DNA of 64,000 nt from Yinghuangia sp045039925 (GTDB lineage Bacteria; Actinomycetota; Actinomycetes; Streptomycetales; Streptomycetaceae), in NCBI GenBank assembly GCA_045039925.1, contig CP108400.1, forward strand, positions 3,472,001 through 3,536,000. Reading direction: 5' to 3'. The position numbers were made by a program, and so were the translations under genes. Shown here piece after piece: positions 25,689 to 33,248 of the stretch (its first letter is position 1; each line of letters starts with the position of its first letter). The notes beneath the pieces were generated by a model that ran no database searches, was not told where the DNA came from, and worked only from the letters and a program-made list of their open reading frames with translations.

Positions 25689-26014
25689 GCCGGCCGAACA
25701 CCCAGGCGCGTGAAGGCGAGTTGGGCGTTGGCGGCCAGGCGTTCGGCCTCGCGCCGGAGCAACGCCCGTCCGTCGTCGGTCAGTTTGTAGTACCGGCGCA
25801 CGGGTCCGCCCTCGGAGCGCTCGCCGTCGAAGGCCACGTAGCCCTGGGATTCGAGGCGTTCGAGGGCGCCGTAGAGCGTGCCGGCGCGAAGGCGGACCCG
25901 GCCGTCGGACATCGTCTCGACCGCCTTGATGATCCCGTACCCGTGCAGCGAACCGGGCCCGAGGGCCGCCAGCATCAGGAACGTCGGCTCGCGCAGCGTC
26001 GTGTCGTCACCCAT
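25685..26014 (-). CDS. PadR-family transcriptional regulator
   Basis: A 109-aa winged-helix protein with the PadR signature: FLMLAALGPGSLHGYGIIKAVE, the recognition region RLRAGTLYGALERLESQGYVAF and the wing RRYYKLTDDGRALLRREAERL. The small size fits subfamily s2 with a short C-terminal dimerisation helix. I start at ATG 26014 (MGDDTTLREP), because the upstream open frame contains no PadR sequence. Immediately upstream are repeated ATACCGG words (26024-26045), likely an autoregulatory site. It is coupled to the downstream membrane protein gene. Confidence 0.9.
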   Translation of the reverse strand: MGDDTTLREPTFLMLAALGPGSLHGYGIIKAVETMSDGRVRLRAGTLYGALERLESQGYVAFDGERSEGGPVRRYYKLTDDGRALLRREAERLAANAQLAFTRLGVRPA

Positions 26015-26023
26015 GCGCCCACA

Positions 26024-26045
26024 ATACCGGCAGCCGATATACCGG
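26024..26045. promoter_or_regulatory. candidate PadR operator
   Basis: ATACCGG occurs at 26024-26030 and 26039-26045, 15 bp apart, with an inverted CCGATAT between them (26034-26040). The site lies 10 bp upstream of the padR start and shares CGATATAC with the region upstream of the membrane-protein gene at 24785. Confidence 0.5.
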
Positions 26046-26116
26046 ACACCGAGCTTGTGGACGCGCCGCTCGGGTGGCGTCGGACGCGCGAGCGCGCGGG
26101 TACGCACGTGCGCGGG

Positions 26117-27004
26117 TCAGGACACCGCCACGGACAGGCGCGCGATCGATTCGTCGTCGCAGGTGGCCCAGAAGGCACCGACGATGTCCTCGAGGTGGTC
26201 CATGGACTCGGCCCGGAACAGCACGTCCTGGTAGTGGGTGATGTCGTACGCCGTGGTGCCCATGGCGGCCAGGTCGAGCGGGCGGATGTCCATGCCGCGG
26301 AACTCGCGGATCTCGCCGTAGGAGGACAGGATCCCCGCGCCGTACGCCTTCAGCTCGCCGTTCTCCGCCATCACGCCGAATTCGAGGGTGAACCAGAAGA
26401 CCTTGGAGACGAACTCCAGGGCCTCGCGGTTCTCGACGCGCCGGGCCGCCTCGCCGGCCAGCCGGTACAGCGCCGCGAACCGGTCGCTCGCGAGGGCGTT
26501 CGCGTGGCCGATGACCTCGTGGACGACGTCCGGCTCCGGCGTGTAGAGCGGCACGCTGTGGTGCCGGATGTACTGCGTCGAGTGGAAGTACGAGTCGGCG
26601 AGCGTGCCGTAGAACTCGCGGAGCTCGACGAGGCCGGCGGCGGGCAGGTAGCGGAACCCGGTCAGCGGCTCCAGCATCTCGCTGACCTCCTGGAGCTGCG
26701 GGATGCGGTCCTTCGGGAGGTCGAGGCGCTCGCAGCCGTGCAGGTACTCGGCGACCGCCAGTTCCCGGTGGGCGACGGCCAGCTCGGCGGACACGATCCG
26801 CCAGACGTCGTGCTCCTCCGGGGTGTACGCGACCTCGGGGATCGGCTCGCCGGGAGTGTGCCGCAGCGCAAGTTCCGCGATGCGGTTGCGCCGTTCGCGG
26901 TACACCTGGTCGGCGAAGCCGGGGTGGCTCCGGGACAGCTCGACCTCGATGCTGCCGTCGGCCTTCCGGGTGACCGGGGCCAGGTACTGCGCTTCCTCGA
27001 ACAT
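26117..27004 (-). CDS. phhA: phenylalanine 4-monooxygenase
   Basis: A 295-aa iron- and pterin-dependent hydroxylase that converts phenylalanine to tyrosine. The iron ligands are visible: His and His in PDVVHEVIGHANAL and Glu in VFWFTLEFGV. Other family segments are FADQVYRERRNRIAELA, GFRYLPAAGLVELREFYGTLADSYFHSTQYIRHHS and YDITHYQDVLF. The length fits the single-domain bacterial form. ATG 27004 follows GAGGAGG by 6 bp. No pterin-recycling enzyme is nearby. The gene stands alone, in the same direction as padR but 102 bp upstream of it. Confidence 0.95.
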   Translation of the reverse strand: MFEEAQYLAPVTRKADGSIEVELSRSHPGFADQVYRERRNRIAELALRHTPGEPIPEVAYTPEEHDVWRIVSAELAVAHRELAVAEYLHGCERLDLPKDRIPQLQEVSEMLEPLTGFRYLPAAGLVELREFYGTLADSYFHSTQYIRHHSVPLYTPEPDVVHEVIGHANALASDRFAALYRLAGEAARRVENREALEFVSKVFWFTLEFGVMAENGELKAYGAGILSSYGEIREFRGMDIRPLDLAAMGTTAYDITHYQDVLFRAESMDHLEDIVGAFWATCDDESIARLSVAVS

Positions 27005-27353
27005 CGCCGCCTCCTCGTGGGGCCGGACGTGACCGGTGGATCGGCCGGTGGGCCGCCGGGTCTCGTTTCGTCGTGTCGCTCGGTGAGGAGAAACCGCACG
27101 ACGGCCGCGCGCGGGCGCGGCGACGGTGGTCGCTTGACCCACTATGTCCAGTATGGGCCGACCAGCCGCGGGTGACGGCTCGTGCGGCCCGGCCGGGACC
27201 GGAGCGGTACGTCTGCGAGGGATCGCCTCGACCCGCCCATCGCATACCCCGTTCGGGCTCCGAGGCAAGATCCACCGCAAGAAAGGTGGCCCGGGTCGCC
27301 GGGACAGGGCCTCGACCGACGGACCCGACGGACCGACGGGCCCGACCGCCCGG
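27005..27353. other. intergenic region upstream of the phenylalanine hydroxylase
   Basis: A 349-bp stretch without a supported gene. It contains an imperfect inverted repeat around 27138-27157 (CCCACTATG / CAGTATGGG) that could be a regulator site for the hydroxylase, and GACGGACCCGACGGACC-like short repeats near 27315-27345 just after the lipoprotein stop. Confidence 0.45.
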
Positions 27354-28064
27354 CTACTGCGGCTTCGGCCCGGTCTTCGCCAACTGGGCCTTGGCCAGCT
27401 TGTCCACCTGGGCACGCAGCAGTGCCTCGGGCACCGGGTCGGCACCGGCGCCCGGGTCGTTGAGCGTCGACGTGAGGACCAGCGCGGAGCCCTTGCGGAC
27501 GACGGTGTACGGGATGCTCAGCTCGCCCGCGTCCGTCGTCATCGTGAGCCGGAAGAACAGCGTCCCGTCGCCGAGCCACGGGGACTCGCCGACGGCGGTC
27601 GCGGCCGGGGCCACGCTGTCGCCCCCGGCCTGCACGACGCCGAAGCCGGCGCAGGTCGGCAGGGCCGCGCGGGCGGCGTCGAGAAGCTGCGCGGCCTCGC
27701 CGTCGCGGTACTGGTTGACGCCCATGTGGGCGGCGCCGCCCAGCCCGTCCGGGCCCAGCAGGCCCGCGTCGGCCTGCCCGGTCGGGGCGATGTCGGCGGA
27801 CCGTCCGGAAACCAGGTCCATCACGGGCTGGCATGCCGCGCGGTCCGCCTCGGCGATCTCGTCGTCGCCGACCGCCGCGCCGCCGCCGGTGAGCTCCCAG
27901 CCCTGCAACAGCTCCTGCTGGGCGAGCAGGACCGCCCGGAGTTCGTCGCCGCTCAGCGCGTCGGGGGCCTTCTTGCCGTCGCCGCCTCCCCCGCAGGCCG
28001 TCGCGGCCGCCAGGAACAGGGGTACGGCGACGACACCGGCGATGCGGCGGACAGGCAAACGCAT
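27354..28064 (-). CDS. secreted lipoprotein, paralogue of 28235-28984
   Basis: A 236-aa lipoprotein with signal sequence MRLPVRRIAGVVAVPLFLAAATAC (lipid-anchored Cys24) and a Gly-rich stretch after it. The mature domain has LSGDELRAVLLAQQELLQGW, a Cys in AACQPVMDLV and a second Cys in ALPTCAGFGVV, and ends with LLRAQVDKLAKAQL. The neighbouring lipoprotein at 28235-28984 has the same skeleton, including the closing MMRAQYDKLVKAQ, so the two arose by duplication. A terminator separates them, so they are probably independent units. Function unknown; sensor-like or cell-envelope role is inference. Confidence 0.82.
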   Translation of the reverse strand: MRLPVRRIAGVVAVPLFLAAATACGGGGDGKKAPDALSGDELRAVLLAQQELLQGWELTGGGAAVGDDEIAEADRAACQPVMDLVSGRSADIAPTGQADAGLLGPDGLGGAAHMGVNQYRDGEAAQLLDAARAALPTCAGFGVVQAGGDSVAPAATAVGESPWLGDGTLFFRLTMTTDAGELSIPYTVVRKGSALVLTSTLNDPGAGADPVPEALLRAQVDKLAKAQLAKTGPKPQ

Positions 28065-28161
28065 GGACTTCCTCGGGCCGAGCGGTGGGGACGCCGTGAA
28101 CGGCCACCCTATGCGGCACCGGAATCCGCCGCTGGGGCCCGGGGGCAGCCCTTCAGCACGG

Positions 28162-28197
28162 CAGGACGGGGCGGCCCGGTCGGGCCGTCCCGTCCTG
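28162..28197 (-). terminator. terminator hairpin between the two lipoprotein genes
   Basis: A 16-bp stem with one G-T mismatch position (CAGGACGGGGCGGCCC and partner) around a 4-nt loop, 38 bp after the stop of the lipoprotein at 28235-28984. Confidence 0.8.
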
Positions 28198-28234
28198 GAT
28201 GTCCGTGGTGCGCGGGGTCGGTTCCCCGGCGCCG

Positions 28235-28984
28235 TCAGCCCTTCTGGGCCTTCACGAGCTTGTCGTACTGCGCACGCATCATTTCCTCGGGCATCACCGG
28301 GTCGGCGGGCGCCGTGTCCTCCAGGTCGAAGCTGATCGCCGTCCCCTGGGCGATCACCGGGCCGCTGCGCACGAACGACAGGGTCCAGGGCTCGCCGTCC
28401 ATGCCGTACGTGATGGTCAGCGAATCGTCGCCGTAGCCGAGCTTCTTGCTGTCCTGGATCGTGTACTCGGTCTTGGTGCCTTCCTCGTCCGTGCCGACGA
28501 ACTGCGACGTGCACTTGGTCAAGGAGTCCTGCACCTCCGAGATGAGCTTCTCGGCCTTGTCACCGTCGAACTGGCCCAGCGCAAGCCAGTACGTCGTCTT
28601 GCTGCTGTTGTCCGCCTTGGTGGCACCGGCCGAGGCACTCTCGTTCGGCATGTGCTCCTTGTCCGCGGCGATCAACTGGAGCAGCGGCTGGCACTCCGGC
28701 TTGTCCGAGGTCTCCACCCCGGTGCCGTCGTCCTCCGGCGAGCCGGTGGCGACCTCGTAGCCGGGCAGTTCCGCGGACGTCACGAGCGCGGCCTTCAGTT
28801 GCTCCGCGGTGAGGCGCTTGGCGTCGGACGCGGCGGCGCTGGAGGGCGCCGGCGAATTCGCCGCGGGCGACTGCGCCGCGTTGCCCGCCTTGTCGCCCTT
28901 GTCGTCGTCCGAGCTGCACGCTGTCCCCAGCGCGACCAGCGGGACAAAGACGAACGCGGCAAGACGTTTGCCGTAAAAGCCCAT
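28235..28984 (-). CDS. secreted lipoprotein, function unknown
   Basis: A 249-aa lipoprotein: signal sequence MGFYGKRLAAFVFVPLVALGTAC with Cys23 as anchor, a Ser/Ala/Pro-rich linker to about residue 55, then a domain with LTAEQLKAALVTSAELPGYEV, Cys in KPECQPLLQLI and Cys in LTKCTSQFVG, and the end PEEMMRAQYDKLVKAQKG. It is related to the lipoprotein just downstream and more distantly to the one at 35-919. Codon use is less extreme than in neighbours, with several Lys codons. It is divergent from the dynamin cluster (224 bp between starts). Confidence 0.83.
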   Translation of the reverse strand: MGFYGKRLAAFVFVPLVALGTACSSDDDKGDKAGNAAQSPAANSPAPSSAAASDAKRLTAEQLKAALVTSAELPGYEVATGSPEDDGTGVETSDKPECQPLLQLIAADKEHMPNESASAGATKADNSSKTTYWLALGQFDGDKAEKLISEVQDSLTKCTSQFVGTDEEGTKTEYTIQDSKKLGYGDDSLTITYGMDGEPWTLSFVRSGPVIAQGTAISFDLEDTAPADPVMPEEMMRAQYDKLVKAQKG

Positions 28985-29208
28985 GCAGAAAGCTTCCTTC
29001 GGGGATCGGCGGCCGACTGCTCCGGGGAGGGCGGGCCGACTGGGTCTGACAACGCGTCAGGTTCTCGTGGGGACGGCTTTCCTGTCCATCGAGATAGCCC
29101 GGCGGCGCCCGCGGACCGCGGCGTTCCCCTTCCACCCCGGCACTGTCCCGGTGCACGTTGACGCGGCTGTCCGAGCCCCGCCAGACTGGCCCCACTCTGG
29201 GGGGAGCC

Positions 29209-31392
29209 ATGCACGTGGGTATGACTCATGGGCCGGGCGTGAACCGGTCCGAAGTCGCGCGGGAGCAGCGCCGCGACACAATCGAAGCCTTGACCGAGGT
29301 GTCCGACCACCTCGAATTCGCGAAGGGCCTGGTACGCCGCACCGTCGCCGACCGCGACCGGCTCGGCGGCCTGACCGCGCGCATCCGCGCGGTCGAGGAA
29401 CGGCTCCGCGACGACCGCTACTACCTCGCGGTCATCGGCGAATTCTCGGCGGGCAAGAGCACCTTCATCAACGCCCTCCTCGGCCAGGACCTCCTGCCCA
29501 CCTCCGCCCTGCGCACCACCGCGGCCGCGACCCGCATCACGCACGGCCCGGAGTTCGCGCTCCAGGTCAGGTTCCGCAACGACGGCATCCGCTACATGTA
29601 TCCGCACGGGCGCACCGAGGGGGCCGAGAGCCCGCTCGGGCGCATGCTCCTGCACCTCGCGCCGTACCTGCGCGTCCCCCGGAACACGGCCGGCATCCTG
29701 GCCCTGCTGACCGCCGACGAGCGCATCGCGCCGCACCTGGAGTACCTGGAGGTACGCCACCCCGCGACCCCGCTCCGCGACGGCCTCGTCATCATCGACA
29801 CGCCCGGCACCAACGCCGAGGTCGGCCACACCGACATCACCAGCGACGTCATGCGCTCCGAGGCCGACCTCGCCGCCGTCCTCACCCCGTCGGCCGCCCC
29901 CGCCTCGTCGTCGCTCGCCGACTTCCTCACCGAGGCGCTCGACCCCGGACTGCTGCGCCGCTGCATCTTCCTCGTGACGAAGATGGACCACGTCGAGGAC
30001 GACGAGCACGACGACCTGCTCAACCACGTGCGGCGGCGGTTCGCGAGGCTCCTGGACCTGGACGACGTCGTCGTGGAGGGGGTCGCCGCCGACGCCGTCC
30101 TGCGGCGCGCGACCGGCCGGCCGCTGCTCGGGCCGGAACAGGAGTACTGGGCCGACCTCTTCCCCGGCACCCTCGCCGCGTTGCGCGACCAGATGCAGCG
30201 GCAGCGCATCATCGCGGTGTCCGACCACCTGCTCCGCCTCCTCGAGGACGTGCTCGGCGAACTGGGCACCGAACTGGAGCAGGCCCAGGGGCGGTTGGCG
30301 CAGGAAGAGGAGGAACTCGGGCAGGCGCGCATCCCCGACCTCGCGGCCTTCGCGCAGCGCCACACGGTACGCGCGGACCTGCTGGTCGAGTCCGGCGCCG
30401 AGAACGCCCGCCGCGCCGTCGGGGCGATGGCCGCGCAATGGCAGCAGTACACGCGGCGTTCCATCGACACGGCGATCGACGCCGCAGCCACCCCCGACGA
30501 CATGCGCCGGGTCATCCGGACCGACGTACCCGACCTGATCCGCCGCGACCTGCCGCGCATCGGCGACGTCGTGCAGAGCGCCGTGACGGCCGCCCTGGCG
30601 GCGGGTGCGCGCGAGGCGGAGGCGGCGGTGGAGGCGGCGTTCGAGGCCGAGTACGCGAAGCTCGACCAGGCCGCCGTCCGCGTCGTCCGGCCCAACGTCA
30701 CCGTGGTGAGCGGCACCCAGCTCGCCAACAACGCGCTGCTGGCGTACGAGTCCAACGTCTCCGGTGTCACACAACAGCTACGGGCGGTTCGCCAACAAGC
30801 AACAAGATCAGGTCCCATCGGCTCCGGCGTGGACCAGTGGTTCGCCTCGATGCCCCCGCCGAGGGGCCCCCTGCGCGGCACCGTGCCACCCAACATGCCG
30901 CCCCCGGCGCCTCGGCATTCCGGGCAATACGGGGCGTCGATTCCGGACAGAAACCCGGTAAACCCGCCCCAAGCGCTTCCCGTCGTGCCGCCGCCCCCGG
31001 GGCTCCAACCTCGCGGTGGGCTGGGCGGCTTCGCGGCCCGGATCGCCGACTCGATGGCGACCACGGACATGCCCGCCCTGCGGAACCACGCACGGGCGGA
31101 AATGCATCAGACACTCCAGACGGTCGCAACCGGCCTCGCCCTCCAGATCGGCGAGGCGATCGAGGCGGCGACCGACCACTACGCGGGGACCGTTCGGGAC
31201 CACGTGGAGCAGTACCGGGCCACGTACGAGCGGACGGTGGCCGAGATGGTCACCGAGCACCACCGCCGCGAGGCCATCCTCGCGGCGCGCAAGACCCTGC
31301 TGCAGGACGCGAGCAGGCAGACGGAACGGCGACGCGCGACGGTCAACTCCCAACGCGAACGCCTCTCAACTCGGGGGGGAACCCGAATATGA
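29209..31392 (+). CDS. dynamin-like GTPase 1 (IniA/DynA type)
   Basis: A 727-aa dynamin-family GTPase. G1 is GEFSAGKST (77-85), the switch I Thr pair is in ALRTTAAATR (about 103), G3 is DTPG (197-200) and G4 TKMD (257-260). Helical regions follow, then an unusual Pro-rich, probably disordered insert (about 538-605, with PPPAP and PPPPG runs) and a final helical bundle. Bacterial dynamins bind membranes and act in fission, fusion or repair. I start at ATG 29209 after GGGGGGAGCC; ATG 29221 is possible. The stop overlaps the next start (ATGA), so the acidic protein is translationally coupled. It resembles IniA-type proteins in arrangement. Confidence 0.87.
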   Translation: MHVGMTHGPGVNRSEVAREQRRDTIEALTEVSDHLEFAKGLVRRTVADRDRLGGLTARIRAVEERLRDDRYYLAVIGEFSAGKSTFINALLGQDLLPTSALRTTAAATRITHGPEFALQVRFRNDGIRYMYPHGRTEGAESPLGRMLLHLAPYLRVPRNTAGILALLTADERIAPHLEYLEVRHPATPLRDGLVIIDTPGTNAEVGHTDITSDVMRSEADLAAVLTPSAAPASSSLADFLTEALDPGLLRRCIFLVTKMDHVEDDEHDDLLNHVRRRFARLLDLDDVVVEGVAADAVLRRATGRPLLGPEQEYWADLFPGTLAALRDQMQRQRIIAVSDHLLRLLEDVLGELGTELEQAQGRLAQEEEELGQARIPDLAAFAQRHTVRADLLVESGAENARRAVGAMAAQWQQYTRRSIDTAIDAAATPDDMRRVIRTDVPDLIRRDLPRIGDVVQSAVTAALAAGAREAEAAVEAAFEAEYAKLDQAAVRVVRPNVTVVSGTQLANNALLAYESNVSGVTQQLRAVRQQATRSGPIGSGVDQWFASMPPPRGPLRGTVPPNMPPPAPRHSGQYGASIPDRNPVNPPQALPVVPPPPGLQPRGGLGGFAARIADSMATTDMPALRNHARAEMHQTLQTVATGLALQIGEAIEAATDHYAGTVRDHVEQYRATYERTVAEMVTEHHRREAILAARKTLLQDASRQTERRRATVNSQRERLSTRGGTRI

Positions 31393-33110
31393 CCGAGAAC
31401 TACGGCGAGGACCTGTACGAGGCTCCGGCCGACCTCGAAGACACGTCGTACGACACCACCCTCGCGGAGGACGGCGCGGGCAGCGACCTGCTGTGGGAGA
31501 CCGAGTCCGCCGACGGCCAGACGCTGGACGCGGTGACCGACGAGACCGGCACCGACCCGCTGACCGACGTCGCGCCGGCCCCCGAACTCCCGGACTACAC
31601 CGACCCGCTGGAGGTCCCGCAGGGCGGCGACGTGCCGGTGCCCGAGGGCTACGTGGACCCGCTGGAGGTCCCCCAGGGCGGCGACGTTCCGGTCCCCGAC
31701 GACTACGTCGACCCGTCGACGCCGGTCGACCCGACCGACGGCAGCGACCCGTACGCCGACGCGGGCACCGAGACCCCGGTCGAGGACCCCTACGCGGGCA
31801 CCGAGGACCCGTACGGCGACACCGGCACCGCGACCGAGGACCCCTACGGGGACACCGGCGCCGAGGACCCGTACGCCGAGGGCGGCGTCGACCCGAACGA
31901 CCCGAACGTGGGCCTGGACCCGTCGGACCCGAGCTACGACCACTACTACGCCGAGCACGGCTACCCGTACGAGGGCCCGAGCGACGTCGCGGACGTCCCG
32001 GTCGAGGACGACAACAGCGAGGCGCCCAGCGACCCGCTGCCGACCGACATCCCGAGCGACTACTCGGACTACGACCCCGACGCGTACGTGCCCACCGAGT
32101 ACCCGTACGAGAGCCCGTACGAGTACCCGGGCTACGACGAGGGCTACGACCCGTACGCCGAGCCGGGCTACGACCCGTACGCCGAGGGCGCCCCGTACGG
32201 CGGCGACTACGACGTGGTCTACGACCCCTGCTGGGGCGACTACGGCTACGACCCGTACAACGACATCTTCGTCGAGGTCAACGTCACGGTCGAAGGCGAC
32301 GTGTACGTCGAGGGCGACCAGAGCGCGGACGTGTACGTGGTCAACGAGGGCGACACCTACGTCGACAACTCCACGACCTACGTGGACAACTCGACCACCG
32401 TCGAGGACAACTCGACGAACATCGACTACACCGAGACCACGGTGGTCCAGGAAGAGGTCGTCTACTACGAGGGCTACGACGCCGACGTCGTGCCGCCCTA
32501 CGAGTCCTACGGCCCGATGGAGATCGCGCACTACACCCCGGACTGGAGCGTCTCGGACTTCGACGGCGTGGGCGAACCGCTGGCCGACGCCGCGTACTTC
32601 CACGAGGTGGAGAACCCGGTCAACGCGCCGCTCGCCACCGAGGGCGCGATCATCGAGAAGCTGACCGGCGAGCCGTACAACGAGGCCGCGCTGGTCCAGC
32701 AGGCGGAGAACGCCGGCTTCTTCGACCCCGAGCTGGGCATGACGAACACCGACGTCGGCAGCCTCCTGGAGCTGCACGGCATCGAGACCGAGACGGTCTA
32801 CGACGCCGACGTCAACACCCTCATCGACGCGCTGGAGACCGGCGACCCGGTCATGGCCGTGGTGGACCTCAACGAGACCGGCATCCCGATGCGCGACGTC
32901 GTCACCGGCGAGCCCATCGAGCAGAACCCGTCGGTCATGGGGTCGGTGTGGGTCACCGGCATGGACGTGCAGCCCGACGGCTCCGTCTACGTCATCGTCA
33001 ACGACCCGACGTGGCCCGAGGGCCAGACCCAGGCCATCGCCCTGGAGGACTTCACGAACGCGTGGTACGACGGCGGCAACCAGGCGGTCATCGCGCACCA
33101 GCCGGTGTGA
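31389..33110 (+). CDS. acidic repeat protein with inactive C39-like peptidase domain
   Basis: A 573-aa protein extremely rich in Asp, Glu and Tyr with very few basic residues before the last third. Residues 72-107 are two 18-residue repeats (core DPLEVPQGGDVPVP), followed by DPYA/DPYGDTG and YDPYAEPG repeats, then a beta-rich stretch of NST/EGDVYVEGD repeats (about 297-355) that could form a beta solenoid. Residues about 400-573 resemble C39/papain-like domains (EGAIIEKLTGEPYNEAALVQQAENAGFFDPE, VGSLLELHGIETE, VYVIVNDPTWPEGQ), but the positions expected for the catalytic Cys (NAPLATEG) and His (SVWVTGMD) are replaced. No signal peptide. It sits between dynamin-like genes and is coupled to the first. 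Confidence 0.8.
   Translation: MTENYGEDLYEAPADLEDTSYDTTLAEDGAGSDLLWETESADGQTLDAVTDETGTDPLTDVAPAPELPDYTDPLEVPQGGDVPVPEGYVDPLEVPQGGDVPVPDDYVDPSTPVDPTDGSDPYADAGTETPVEDPYAGTEDPYGDTGTATEDPYGDTGAEDPYAEGGVDPNDPNVGLDPSDPSYDHYYAEHGYPYEGPSDVADVPVEDDNSEAPSDPLPTDIPSDYSDYDPDAYVPTEYPYESPYEYPGYDEGYDPYAEPGYDPYAEGAPYGGDYDVVYDPCWGDYGYDPYNDIFVEVNVTVEGDVYVEGDQSADVYVVNEGDTYVDNSTTYVDNSTTVEDNSTNIDYTETTVVQEEVVYYEGYDADVVPPYESYGPMEIAHYTPDWSVSDFDGVGEPLADAAYFHEVENPVNAPLATEGAIIEKLTGEPYNEAALVQQAENAGFFDPELGMTNTDVGSLLELHGIETETVYDADVNTLIDALETGDPVMAVVDLNETGIPMRDVVTGEPIEQNPSVMGSVWVTGMDVQPDGSVYVIVNDPTWPEGQTQAIALEDFTNAWYDGGNQAVIAHQPV
31602..31709 (+). repeat. 54-bp coding tandem repeat, two copies
   Basis: Two adjacent 54-bp units (31602-31655 and 31656-31709) encode the 18-residue repeat of the acidic protein, differing at a few bases. 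Confidence 0.85.
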
Positions 33111-33135
33111 CGCAGCCAATTGTTGCCCGCGGTAC

Positions 33136-33176
33136 GCCGGGGCCCGCACCTCTGACGTGCGGTGCGGCCCCGGCGC
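33136..33176 (+). terminator. hairpin between acidic-protein gene and dynamin-like gene 2
   Basis: A 10-bp outer stem (CGCCGGGGCC / GGCCCCGGCG) enclosing a 5-bp inner stem (CGCAC / GTGCG). It lies 25 bp after the stop codon and 72 bp before the next start, so it could terminate or attenuate transcription and lower expression of the two downstream GTPases. Confidence 0.65.
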
Positions 33177-33248
33177 ACCCGGTGCATCCGGCGCTCCATC
33201 GGCTCAACCTGCCTTCCTACCACCAGACTTCCCTGAGAGGAAACCTCA

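Noticed and set aside
28983..31388. Upstream extension of the acidic protein frame
   Set aside because: Antisense-like Arg/Pro-rich translation overlapping dynamin-like gene 1; the real start is the coupled ATG at 31389.
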